From Spirochaetia bacterium (lineage in GTDB: Bacteria > Spirochaetota > Leptospiria > Turneriellales > JAOUOS01), in the NCBI GenBank assembly GCA_029880265.1, contig JAOUOT010000003.1, positions 105,762 through 169,761 on the forward strand: a stretch of 64,000 nucleotides of DNA, read 5' to 3'. The notes below the pieces were generated by a model, which searched no databases, was not told where the DNA came from, and saw only the letters and a program-made list of their open reading frames with translations. The translations under genes were made by a program, and so were the position numbers. Of the stretch, positions 7,344-17,200 are shown piece by piece (position 1 is the first letter of the stretch; every line of letters begins with the position of its first letter).

Positions 7344-9821
7344 CTATTCTTGCTCAGGATTATTTGAAACGGTAATATCGGCGACGGTATCGTTTTCAGA
7401 GATATTAATAATTTTAATTCCTGAAGCGCTTCTGCCTTGCAAAGAAATATCTTTTGCTAAAAGCCTTATTGTCATTCCGTTTTTACTTACAGAAATAATT
7501 TCAGAGTTGGTGTGAACCGAGCGAATAGCCGCAATTTTTCCGTTTCGCTCAGAAGCTTTCATATAAATCATGCCCTTTCCGCCGCGGCCCTTAGATGCAA
7601 ACTCAGAAGCTTTTAATCTTTTGCCGAATCCGTTTTCGGTCATGACAATTATTTCCATATCTTTATCTTTAATAACGTCAAGCCCCGCCATATAATCGCC
7701 TTTTGCGAGACTCATGCCAATAATGCCCGAAGCCGTTCTGCCTTGTGGACGCATGCGCGCAAGGTTGGTTCGAAGAGCCAGTCCATTTGCCGATGCCATG
7801 AATACATCGTCTTTATCTTTAACTACGACAAAGTCGATGAGCCAATCGCTGCTGTTATTCTTAAATTGAATTGCCATGATGCCGCCCTTTTTGGCGTTTT
7901 TAAGCGACGAAAGGGAAAGTTTTTTTATTATGCCGTTTCTTGTTAATAACAATAGGAATTTATCTTCTTCTATTTTATCTGTAGAACGAATGGCGGTGAT
8001 ATACTCGTCTTGCCCTAAACTTAAGAAAGAGCGAAGGCTTTTACCCCGGGCGTCTTTGCTTGACTCGGGCAATTCATAGGTCTTCAGATAAAAAACCTTA
8101 CCGCGGTTTGAAAAGAAAAATACCGTATCAAGACTTTGACATAAATGAACAAAACTGATGTTATCTTCTTTTTTGCCGCCCGATATAACTCCTTTGCCCC
8201 CCCTTGCCTGTCTTTTAAATGTATCAAGCGCGACGCGCTTAATAAAACCGCCTTCTGATATGGTAACGACTTCTGAAACATTTTGAATCAAGTCTTCTTG
8301 ATCAAACGAGGTTATATCAACGTCTTCTAAACTTATCCCGCTTTTTCTTTCGGCGCCAAATTTCTTTTTTATATCGCCTAACTCGTCAGATATAATGCCT
8401 GTTATTCTTGCTTCGCTTTTTAAGATAGCGGTTAACTCTTTAATTATTTTTCTTAGATTTTCAAGTTCTTCGATTATTTTTTTCGATTCAAGAGCGGTCA
8501 ATTTCTGAAGCCTCATATCAAGAATCGCGTTCGCCTGAATTTCAGTAAGTTTAAAATTGCTCATCAGGCCCTCTCGGGCCGCTTCTACGGTTTTACTTCC
8601 GCGAATTAATTTAATCACCTGATCAATAAAATCAAGTGCAATTTTTAAGCCTTCTAAGATATGAGCTCTTTTTTTGGCCTGATCTAATTCAAATTGCGTT
8701 CTTTTTATAACAATTTCTTTTCGATGAGCGAGATAGTACTCAAGCATTTGCTTGAGATTTAAAAGCAAAGGCCTTTGGTTGACCAGGGCCAGAAATATAA
8801 TACCGTAGTTTACCTGAAGATTGCTTCTTGAATAAAGCTGATTTAATACGATTTGTGTATTCGCGTCTTTTTTTAGTTCAAAAACAATGCGCATTCCCTT
8901 TTTATCGCTTTCGTCGCGAATATCTGCAAGACCTTCTATTTTTTTGTCGTTTACCAAAGCGGCAATTTTAGATATCAAATCGGCTTTTTTTACTTCATAA
9001 GGAATTGAAGTGATTATAATACAGTCTCTGCCTCTGGGGCTCTGTTCAATTTCTGAAGTTGCCCTAATTTTTAACGACCCTTTGCCGGTTGTATAGGCTT
9101 TTTGAAGGCCCTCTTTGCCGATAATTGTGCCCCCTGTGGGAAAATCAGGGGCCGGGATAATTTTCATAAGTTCCCGAATTGTACAGTTCGGTTTTTGTAT
9201 TAACAATTCTAGCGCCGTTATAACTTCGTTTAAATTATGCGGGGGAATTTTGGTCGCCATGCCCACCGCAATACCGCTGGAGCCGTTTACCAGTAAATTG
9301 GGCCATGCAGCGGGTAGTACCACCGGTTCTTTTCTTGTATTATCAAAGTTAGGCGAAAAATCAACGGTCTGCTTGTCGATATCTTTTAAAAGTTCTTCGG
9401 CCATTGTCGTTAAACGGGCTTCGGTATATCGATATGCAGCCGGCGGGTCTCCGTCTACCGAGCCGAAATTGCCTTGCCCGTCTATTAAAGGAACACGCAG
9501 ACTAAATTCCTGCGCCATGCGAACCATCGTATCATATACGGCGACGTCGCCATGAGGATGAAAGTTACCGATTACTTCGCCTACAATTTTAGCCGATTTT
9601 ACGTAAGCCCTGTCGTGCCGCCAGGCCCTTTCGTTCATGGCGTGAAGAATTCTTCGATGAACCGGCTTTAACCCGTCTCTTACATCGGGCAAAGCTCTGC
9701 CGACAATTACGCTCATGGCATAAGCAAGATATGATTGCTTCATTTGGTCTTCAATTTCGACCGGTATAATTTCTTTTGCAGGTTTTAATGGACGGGTTTT
9801 ATCGTCTTTTTTCTTCGCCAT
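7344..9821 (-). CDS. gyrA: DNA gyrase subunit A
   Basis: 825 residues. Breaks and rejoins DNA during ATP-driven negative supercoiling, together with GyrB (not in the window). The N-terminal winged-helix/tower domain contains the catalytic Tyr132 in AYRYTEARL. The C-terminal pinwheel domain includes the GyrA box QARGGKG (QRRGGKG in E. coli), which separates gyrase from topoisomerase IV, and further degenerate blades (RTASGI, RGGKGMI, RSASGI). In the quinolone-binding region HPHGDVAVYD, the position equal to E. coli Ser83 is Val93 and the acid equal to Asp87 is Asp97. No clear ribosome site precedes the ATG; the upstream gene ends 34 bases away. Confidence 0.97.
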   Translation of the reverse strand: MAKKKDDKTRPLKPAKEIIPVEIEDQMKQSYLAYAMSVIVGRALPDVRDGLKPVHRRILHAMNERAWRHDRAYVKSAKIVGEVIGNFHPHGDVAVYDTMVRMAQEFSLRVPLIDGQGNFGSVDGDPPAAYRYTEARLTTMAEELLKDIDKQTVDFSPNFDNTRKEPVVLPAAWPNLLVNGSSGIAVGMATKIPPHNLNEVITALELLIQKPNCTIRELMKIIPAPDFPTGGTIIGKEGLQKAYTTGKGSLKIRATSEIEQSPRGRDCIIITSIPYEVKKADLISKIAALVNDKKIEGLADIRDESDKKGMRIVFELKKDANTQIVLNQLYSRSNLQVNYGIIFLALVNQRPLLLNLKQMLEYYLAHRKEIVIKRTQFELDQAKKRAHILEGLKIALDFIDQVIKLIRGSKTVEAAREGLMSNFKLTEIQANAILDMRLQKLTALESKKIIEELENLRKIIKELTAILKSEARITGIISDELGDIKKKFGAERKSGISLEDVDITSFDQEDLIQNVSEVVTISEGGFIKRVALDTFKRQARGGKGVISGGKKEDNISFVHLCQSLDTVFFFSNRGKVFYLKTYELPESSKDARGKSLRSFLSLGQDEYITAIRSTDKIEEDKFLLLLTRNGIIKKLSLSSLKNAKKGGIMAIQFKNNSSDWLIDFVVVKDKDDVFMASANGLALRTNLARMRPQGRTASGIIGMSLAKGDYMAGLDVIKDKDMEIIVMTENGFGKRLKASEFASKGRGGKGMIYMKASERNGKIAAIRSVHTNSEIISVSKNGMTIRLLAKDISLQGRSASGIKIINISENDTVADITVSNNPEQE

Positions 9822-9855
9822 AGTAGTGACATAATTTAGGAAACTGACATACGGT

Positions 9856-10875
9856 CTATTCTTTTAGGCCGTAAATATTTTTTGTAGCCTCAAGATCGCT
9901 GTAAGGAATTCCCGATGCGTCAGAAATAAAAGACTGGTTAAACCCCTTATCATATAAAGCCTGCAGAGCGATGGGTCTTTCTTTAATATCTATTAGCTTT
10001 TTTAGTAAAAGCATCAATTCGTCGGGATTTATTTTTTCTGACACGGGCGTATTCGGCTGCGGCTCTAAGGCTCTTTCTTTTGGGGCATTAACCGACTCTT
10101 CTACTAATTTAGAAGCCGGCTGTATTTTCGCCGAAGGAATTTTTTTAGCGAGCATACTGGTAAAGTCTTCTTTTGAAACCCGCTCTTGAGATATAGCAAA
10201 AGAATCAGTCTCCTCAGATTTTTCTTCGGTAAAAAAGATGGGTTTAAGCATTTTTCCTAAGCCTGAAAAAAAACTTGCCGACGTATTTATTTCTTCAGAG
10301 TTATTTTTATTTTTTAATATCTGACTTTGGTTTTCTGGCGCATTTAAATCTTGCTTTCTAGAAGAGACCGTATCATAGCGTTCATTGTACATATCGTTAA
10401 GAATCTCTTCGGCAATAGAAGTATCTTCGTCCGCTTTTATTTGAGATTTTAATTTGACGGAACTTGACGGCAATCTCATTTCTTTTGACGATAGACTTGA
10501 TTTTTGCGCATGAATTTCGTTTTTTAACGAAGAGATGGCCCGCATGATATCGTTTTCTTTTTCAAAAGATTTTTCAATAAGTCTTGAGATTTCTTTTCCG
10601 TTTTTTGTCTTTTTAAGAGCCGCCCCAATATCTTCCCATTGTTTTAAGTTTTCTTCTTGGGCCTTAAGAAGATTTTTAAATTGATTGATCTTATTTTCAA
10701 GAAGAGACGAATAACTTTCCATCTCAAGATAGAAATCGCGCATGTCGTTTTTCACTCTGTCGTCGTAGAGATTTTTAAATTTTGAATCGACAATGCGGAC
10801 AATTTTATAATTAAAAACCAAATAGAACAATGAAAGAAAAAGAGCGACTATAATCGACAGATAATAGAAATCCAT
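9856..10875 (-). CDS. membrane-anchored coiled-coil protein
   Basis: 339 residues. One N-terminal hydrophobic segment (residues 4-22) is followed by a long charged region predicted as coiled coil up to about residue 120 (LLENKINQFKNLLKAQEENLKQ), then a Ser/Glu-rich low-complexity linker. It closes with a small helical domain, IALQALYDKGFNQSFISDASGIPYSDLEATKNIY, that resembles helix-turn-helix tails found on similar anchored proteins (DUF6115-like; tentative). Function unknown. The promoter at 10881-10910 ends 5 bases before the ATG and there is no Shine-Dalgarno site. It is probably co-transcribed with gyrA downstream. Confidence 0.6.
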   Translation of the reverse strand: MDFYYLSIIVALFLSLFYLVFNYKIVRIVDSKFKNLYDDRVKNDMRDFYLEMESYSSLLENKINQFKNLLKAQEENLKQWEDIGAALKKTKNGKEISRLIEKSFEKENDIMRAISSLKNEIHAQKSSLSSKEMRLPSSSVKLKSQIKADEDTSIAEEILNDMYNERYDTVSSRKQDLNAPENQSQILKNKNNSEEINTSASFFSGLGKMLKPIFFTEEKSEETDSFAISQERVSKEDFTSMLAKKIPSAKIQPASKLVEESVNAPKERALEPQPNTPVSEKINPDELMLLLKKLIDIKERPIALQALYDKGFNQSFISDASGIPYSDLEATKNIYGLKE

Positions 10876-10880
10876 GAGAC

Positions 10881-10910
10881 ATAATATTAACTTTTAATAC
10901 AGACAGTCAA
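10881..10910 (-). promoter_or_regulatory. candidate promoter for a leaderless mRNA
   Basis: On the minus strand TTGACT (10910-10905), 18 bases, TATTAT (10886-10881), then 5 bases to the ATG at 10875. Transcription would begin at about the start codon. Confidence 0.5.
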
Positions 10911-10927
10911 GACAAAAGTATTTCAAT

Positions 10928-11575
10928 TTAATTGTCTTTTAAGATGGCTTCGCCTTTAGTAAGCCACGAAATTCCGAACGCCAATATCGCGATTGCTTCA
11001 AGCCAATAGATGAGATTGTACTCGCCGACAAACTCTCTAGTCTTTTGAGGCAGAAAAAATATATAAACGACAAGAAGGCCAATGCATAACAGCATTACGG
11101 TTCCGCAGGCTCTATATATACTGTTTCGTTTCTTTTTTTTGCCATGGGGGCTTTTTCCGTCTTTTGTTTTTGTGAAAAGAACAATACAGAAATAGCTTAA
11201 TATTAGAAAAAAAGATACGGCGCAGATACCGTGAATTACGTTTGTGTTCAATTGCCGGGTAGGAAATACGGCAACGCCAATAACTAAAAATCCGGCGATA
11301 TTGCCGGCCATGTCGTCAGAAATGAGCTCTTTGCCTTTTTTGTAACCCTTATATGAAAACAGAAAAAAACCTATAGCAAACAAAATGCCAATAAAAATAT
11401 CGCCCATGCTTGTAAAATAATAGGCGCTTATAGAACTTTGAATGCCTTTCTTTTCGATTATTAAAGCTCCCAAAGATAAAATAAGGGGAAGAGATACCGC
11501 CAATAACCCGATAATCTTTCTTAAAGTTAAATAAGAGATAATCAATGTCTTTTCTTCTTGAGATAGATTATTCAT
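10928..11575 (-). CDS. integral membrane protein, DUF998-like
   Basis: About 215 residues with six or so hydrophobic helices. Marks are SISAYYFTSMGDIFIGILFAIG and FLFSYKGY, a pattern seen in DUF998-related membrane proteins with a conserved 'SISxYYxTxMxDxFVG' region. The start is placed at the ATG encoding MNNLSQEEK; an ATG seven codons upstream is also possible and neither has a ribosome site. Function unknown; no neighbour gives a clue. Confidence 0.6.
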   Translation of the reverse strand: MNNLSQEEKTLIISYLTLRKIIGLLAVSLPLILSLGALIIEKKGIQSSISAYYFTSMGDIFIGILFAIGFFLFSYKGYKKGKELISDDMAGNIAGFLVIGVAVFPTRQLNTNVIHGICAVSFFLILSYFCIVLFTKTKDGKSPHGKKKKRNSIYRACGTVMLLCIGLLVVYIFFLPQKTREFVGEYNLIYWLEAIAILAFGISWLTKGEAILKDN

Positions 11576-11759
11576 AATGATATGTGCAAACAGCATTTTG
11601 GTATGTAAAGTAATTTTAACAAAAACATGGCGCCTTTCGCCTGCGTTTTGAATTTTCGATTTAATAGAGTATAATTTTTTCCACTACATCAAAGGCTTGC
11701 TCCTGAATTACTTCGTTATTTTTTCTGGTTCATATGATCCTCCATTTCTTTTTCTAGGT

Positions 11760-12014
11760 TTATCTTGTACAAGATTGAATTTCAGAGCAAGTGTTGCCAG
11801 TTGCGGTACATTCAATATATGTTTCTGACCATGGACCTTCACTTGTGCCGGGTTTTCCTTCACATAAAGTCTCTACTGGATAACCATCCTCAGAATATAC
11901 GCCGCACTTTTCTCCTATATTTTTAGCTGCATCCGCGCAATCATACCATAACGAAGAACAGCAAAGAGACATTGCAACTAATATGCTTATTAATATTGTT
12001 AGATTCTTTTTCAT
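11760..12014 (-). CDS. small cysteine-rich exported protein
   Basis: 84 residues. The start at 12014 is chosen because AAAGGA lies 8 bases upstream on the minus strand and because a lysine-led signal peptide begins there (MKKNLTILISILVAMSLCC). The mature part has eight cysteines counting the two at the cleavage region, likely paired as disulfides or with one lipid-modified. The lipobox is not canonical. No similarity recognised. It stands alone, with its own promoter at 12039-12068. Confidence 0.55.
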   Translation of the reverse strand: MKKNLTILISILVAMSLCCSSLWYDCADAAKNIGEKCGVYSEDGYPVETLCEGKPGTSEGPWSETYIECTATGNTCSEIQSCTR

Positions 12015-12038
12015 AGAAATTTCCTTTACATTGCAAAA

Positions 12039-12068
12039 ATATTTGCCACCAAATAAGAGTTTTGTCAA
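12039..12068 (-). promoter_or_regulatory. candidate promoter of the Cys-rich exported protein
   Basis: On the minus strand a consensus TTGACA (12068-12063), 18 bases, AAATAT (12044-12039), then a leader of about 18 bases that contains AAAGGA. Confidence 0.45.
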
Positions 12069-12091
12069 TAATCAAAAGTGATTATTTTTGT

Positions 12092-12171
12092 AAATTTGAA
12101 ACTTCAAATTTTAAATGCAACCGAGCCAAATTCAAACTTGGATGGAGCCCTTTTTTAAGCTATTAAAAAAG
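12092..12171. repeat. two short perfect inverted repeats in an intergenic region
   Basis: The 314-bp gap before the AraC-type regulator holds AAATTTGAA-AC-TTCAAATTT (12092-12111) and CTTTTTTAA-GCTA-TTAAAAAAG (12150-12171). The first looks like an operator for a dimeric regulator. The second has an A run on one side and a T run on the other. I see no gene in the gap. Confidence 0.5.
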
Positions 12172-12328
12172 TTACATCTCTCACCGGACGGCAAATTCAA
12201 GTCTCAAATGCAACAAAATAAAACGTAGAAAAACTACATAGAAAACAGCGATAATCTTATAGTTAAAATATTTGACGGCTAACTACGAATTCATTCTATG
12301 TAAATTTCATTATGATTTCAGGATAATC

Positions 12329-13999
12329 ATGCAATATACAAATACTCAAAAATGGCGAAAATGTACCTATTTTTTTATATTTCTGATAAATGCCTTAAAT
12401 CTTTTTTGCCATGATGAAACAAACAACCCGGCGAATACCATAGACCTTTCAGACGGATGGAAGTTTATTACCAAAAATTCAAACGAATTCAAAAATCCCG
12501 AATATAATGACGCTGAATGGGAACCTATTTTATCTGGTAAAAGCTGGGAATCTCAGGGTTATCAAGATTATGACGGAACAGCATGGTACCGTCTGCGATT
12601 TGATCTTTCTAAAGACTTGAATTTGAAAACATATGGCATAAATCTTGGTCAAATTGACGATGTTGACGAAACGTATTTAAACGGCATTTTAATTGGTCAA
12701 ACGGGCAGCAGCTATCCTGAATATAACCCTAAGCCTGAAATAATCAGAATTTATAATATACCCCGCGAAATACTAAAACCAGCCAACAATATTCTCGCGA
12801 TTAGGGTAACAGATCAAGGGGGGGCAGGCGGTCTGAAAAACGGCAAACCCATAATCGCAGATTTTGAAAGTTTAGTAGAAGATCAAAAGGTCTATGATAT
12901 TACAACAGTGTTATTAGCGGCCATCTTTTTGACTTTTGCAATAATTTCGTTCATAGTGTATGCTAATGTACAGGGGAGCGCTCAAAGTTTGTATTTGTTT
13001 ATATTTCTATTTTTATTTTTATTAGGCATTGTAGCCTTTAATTTCTCAAATTTTCGTTTTATCGTATATGATAATTTCGTTTTCTGGAACAGAATACAGA
13101 TATTAGCGGCATTCTATGCGGCGCCTGTTTATCTGTTTTTATTACATGAATTTTTTGGAATAAAACACAATAAAGAATTAAAAATATATTTATGGTTTTG
13201 TCATATTTTAGCGGTTTTATTAATGGGGCATCTTATACTTATAAAAGCAATGATTCTTAAAAAGAATGAATTTCATGATTATCTCGTAATCTTTTTATTC
13301 GCACCCTCTTTATTGTACCCTATTTTAGAAACAATTAAAATAGGATACAACCAGAAACGATATAAGAGAAACTTATTTTTATTTACGGCGACAATACTTT
13401 TGGTTTCTGCCGTTATCAATGATATTGTTCTTTTTTACTTTGAGCCAAAATACAGATTTCGGGTTATGCACTACGGTTTTTTGTTTTTTTTCTTCGCGGT
13501 AATCTATAGCGTATCTTTTAGTTTTTCACGCGACAAAGAGAACAAAGAAAAAGCATTTAATAACGGCAAAGATAAGAGCTCTAAGATATATTCAAAAAGC
13601 AAACTAAAACCGCTTGATGTCGCCAGAATTGAAAAATCCCTGGAAATTCTAATCAGTAAAGAAAAAATTTTCACGCACCCTGATATTAGTCTCGAAAAAT
13701 TATCTGACCTTATAAATGCCACGCCGCACCAGCTTTCAGAATATATAAATACCGTATTAAATACGACTTTTTCAAATTATATTCGAAAATACAGGCTTGA
13801 ACAATCAAAAAAGATGCTTCTTGAACATCCCGAAAAAACAGTGCTTGATATTGCTTATGACTCGGGTTTTAACGGAGCGTCTACATTTTTTACGGCCTTT
13901 CAAGAAGAAGCAGGCATTAGCCCAAATAAATATCGAAAACAAAATATAGCGTTGTCAAAAAATCGTAAAAACGACGTTGACCTTCAAATTGAATTTTAA
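12329..13999 (+). CDS. membrane-bound AraC-family regulator with 7TMR-DISM sensor
   Basis: 556 residues. The ATG at 12329 has AGGAT 7 bases upstream; an in-frame TTG at 12272 is weaker. Order of parts: a signal peptide or lipoprotein-like leader (residues 1-27, ending LNLFC); an extracytoplasmic jelly-roll of the glycosidase-sugar-binding/DISMED2 type (DLSDGWKF, GTAWYRLRFDL, DETYLNGILIGQTG); seven hydrophobic helices (about residues 190-400); and a C-terminal AraC helix-turn-helix pair with SLEKLSDLINATPHQLSEYIN and LDIAYDSGFNGASTFFTAFQEEAGISPNKYR. Such one-component proteins sense a ligand outside and bind DNA at the membrane. It is followed by the surface-protein locus at 14245-22234, a plausible target. 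Confidence 0.85.
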   Translation: MQYTNTQKWRKCTYFFIFLINALNLFCHDETNNPANTIDLSDGWKFITKNSNEFKNPEYNDAEWEPILSGKSWESQGYQDYDGTAWYRLRFDLSKDLNLKTYGINLGQIDDVDETYLNGILIGQTGSSYPEYNPKPEIIRIYNIPREILKPANNILAIRVTDQGGAGGLKNGKPIIADFESLVEDQKVYDITTVLLAAIFLTFAIISFIVYANVQGSAQSLYLFIFLFLFLLGIVAFNFSNFRFIVYDNFVFWNRIQILAAFYAAPVYLFLLHEFFGIKHNKELKIYLWFCHILAVLLMGHLILIKAMILKKNEFHDYLVIFLFAPSLLYPILETIKIGYNQKRYKRNLFLFTATILLVSAVINDIVLFYFEPKYRFRVMHYGFLFFFFAVIYSVSFSFSRDKENKEKAFNNGKDKSSKIYSKSKLKPLDVARIEKSLEILISKEKIFTHPDISLEKLSDLINATPHQLSEYINTVLNTTFSNYIRKYRLEQSKKMLLEHPEKTVLDIAYDSGFNGASTFFTAFQEEAGISPNKYRKQNIALSKNRKNDVDLQIEF

Positions 14000-14190
14000 T
14001 CTGCAAACTGCAAAAAAAAATATTCAGGATTATAATCTTGAACGACAAATGAAAAAACTTAGGATATAAATATTCGTTTGTTTCTTCGCGGCGTCTTGAC
14101 CTGTCTAAGGGGGGATATATTTTAGGGAAGTAACATTAGAGATGGTGAATTTTGACGTACTGCCAAAAGCATAACAAAAGGGTGAGATGA

Positions 14191-14226
14191 GAACCCCCTC
14201 TCCAGAAATGGAGGGGGCGGGGGGGG
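14191..14226. repeat. GC-rich hairpin ending in an 8-G run
   Basis: CCCCCTCTCC, a short loop, then GGAGGGGG form an imperfect hairpin, followed by C and eight G (14219-14226). The G run ends 18 bases before the ATG at 14245. Within the 245-bp gap after the AraC regulator this is the only structure I see besides a six-G run near 14108. Confidence 0.6.
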
Positions 14227-14244
14227 TCAAGTAAGAGGCAACAA

Positions 14245-17200
14245 ATGAAAAAAACAAAATACAATAAAACCTTGACCCACGGCTATGGTTCGACAACGCG
14301 GCTATTGAGCCTGTCGAAATGCACCACAGGTAGCCGTGGGCTAGCAACACTAATTCTAACCCTACTATTATCAACATGCGGCGATACATCCACCACCGAT
14401 CTCTTAAACGGCGAATTTGTTAACAAGCTGGCAGATACTTCGCCGCCTACGATTATTACGCCTTTAAGCGGCGCGACCACGGGGCTTTCGGTTCCTTTGC
14501 AGTGGACATCAAAAGACGGCGCCTCAAGTTATACTATCGAAGTGGCAACAGACTCTGCTTTTACAAACCAGATTACGGGCAGCCCTTTTACGGTAACTTC
14601 GGCAAGTATGGTATTGCCGCTTTTTGAGGGCAATTTTTATTACTGGCGCGTGCGGGCCAATACCACCGAAGAGGGCCAATACGGCGAAGGAACTTTTAAC
14701 GCGCTTGATTCGGTGGTTTATGTTTACTGCCCTTCAACACATGCTTATTGCAGCGACACAGATATTCACGCTGACGGTACCAATATCATTGCCGTGGGCC
14801 ATAAAGCAGGCCCCTATCGCACTATCGCGGGAGGCATTGCCGAGGCGGTTCGTCTGGGTAAAAGCGAGGTTCGCATCGCCGGCAGGGGCGACGACGGGCT
14901 GGGTAATTCCGTGCCTTATACAGAAACTATTATTATAAAAGACGGGGTAAGCGTAACGGGCGGGTATGATTCTGCTTTTACGGCCAAAGATACATCCGCA
15001 GTTGCTAATCAGGTTGTGATTGAAAGCGCCAGTAGTTATGTGGCCTATGCGCAGGGAGTAACGCGAACGACGGTTGTTGATAGTATCAGTTTTGTAAATA
15101 CGTCTATTGGTTTGAGCGCCAGTTATGGCGTCATTGTAGAAGGCAGCAACGCCAATCTTCTTTTTAATAATATTCAAAGTAATGGAGGTACCGGAGCCAG
15201 CGCATATGGGTTTTCAATTACTAATTACTCGCAGCCGCAAATTAAAAACAGTTCTATCACCACCGGCAATTCATCCGTCAAAGCGGTCGGCATCTGGAAT
15301 GATTTTAGTTCATTGCCGACCCTTGATTCTGTGGCTATCACCACCGGCCTCTCTACCGTAACTGTGGGTATCTTAAACCAGCCGGGCAGCAATTCCGGGG
15401 TGATTATGACAAACAGTTCTATAGTGACTTCAGATGCGACAGACTATTCGGTAGGCATTGGCGGCATTAATACTGCTGGCGGGTATGGCGAAATACAAAA
15501 TTCTTCGATTACCACAGGCATGGTATCATTGGGAGCAGCCTACGGAATGAAAATGGAAAATGGATTTTCTTTGAATAATAAAATTGTCATCAACAAGAGC
15601 GGAACATACTATGGTATGATCGAATTTTGCAACAGTTCATCGCCCGTTTTTGTTAATATCAGCCAAAACCTGCTTTCTTCTCTTTCTTCGGGAAGCGGCA
15701 AAGGAGTACATGTTTGCAATCACTATAGCGCAGATATCATCAACATAACAGAGAATACCATTTCTATTGGGGGCACCTTCTCTAAAGGAATCGAAGTAGG
15801 GGGCAACGCTATCAGTAATAGCGGTATAACCATCAAAAACAATATTGTCTATGAAAATGGGATATCACTTTATGACAGCGGAATATCACTTGATCAAACA
15901 AATGTTTCATCAATCGACAATAACCTGATATTTAATATGCATTCACTGGCTGAGTTTGGAAAACTCGAATATTCATCTATTTGCGATGGATATAAAACAG
16001 CTTCTACAGAGGGCACATTTGGTGGAGATAATATTGCCAACTTAACAATTGATCATGGATTATTTGAAAATAAGGTATATGATGTAGCCGCCTCAACAGA
16101 TGGTTCACGTTTGTATGTTGCTTCACACACTGGCCTATCCATTAGCACAGATGGCGGAATTTCCTTTGTTCATAAGACGACAGCCGAAGGCCTTCCTGTT
16201 GGGCTACTTAGACATATTGCGGTAAAATTTGGGGCTACACAGAGTACAGACAAAGTATACTTGGCTACTGAAAATGGTCTTGCTATATCTATAGATGGCG
16301 GCAATTCATGGTCAATTAAAACTGTAGATAACACGGGCAGTTGCTCTGACGGGATATCGATAACTTTGGCTGCCTGCAATGCCGCAACGGCAATCTGGAC
16401 ATACGGAATGAAAAATAATTATATTTGGGATGTAGTTTTAATACCCGGGGCAGACCCTACCAACGATGTTCTTTACCTTGCAACTGCATGGGGTTTGTCA
16501 ATATCTCTGAATGGGGGAAGTAACTGGACAACAAAAGGGTCGGCCGATGGACTGGGCTCCAGTTATAATTATGCAGTATCTGTTATTGCGGGTGGTACAA
16601 CAGAAACAAATACCATATATGCCTCTACCAGAGGGGGTATTTCTGTTTCTGGCGATAATGGAGCCACATGGGTTACTTATACAGTTGCCAACGGATTGCC
16701 TTCTGACTATGTATACCATACTGAAGTTGGCGCTTCTGGCAGACTCTATGCTGCGACATTCTTCGGATTGGGCATATCTAACGACAATGGAGCCACATGG
16801 GTCACCAAAGGAATTTCTGACGGATTACCTGCTGAAAACATTCGCAGTGTCTCAGAAATTAATAATGTGGTATATGCAGCATCCTGGGGCGGAGGTATTG
16901 GTATTTCGGGAGATTTTGGAAATACATGGTCAAAATTACAGATGAAAGATGGTCTTGGCTCAAATTTAGTTGAAAATCTTTTTTTCAATGGAACAAATAT
17001 ATATATATCCACTTATGATGGTTTGTCTATTCTTAGCAGTCCGTCTTTTTCTTTTTCAACTGTTGTTACGGGTCTTGCTTCTAATAATTTGAACAATATT
17101 ATAAGTTCCGGTACCTATATTCTTGCATCGGCATTTGATGTTAATGGAGCCCTGCTTATCTCCAGTGACCAGGGAGCGACATGGGTCAACAAAACAATGG

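Noticed and set aside
9115..9555. 146-codon open frame on the plus strand inside gyrA
   Set aside because: Fully antisense to conserved gyrA sequence, no ribosome site, low-complexity translation; a shadow frame.
14624..15177. Alternative frames (104 and 147 codons) over the start of the first giant gene
   Set aside because: Overlap Fn3-like and beta-helix coding sequence in the main frame; no leader or motif.
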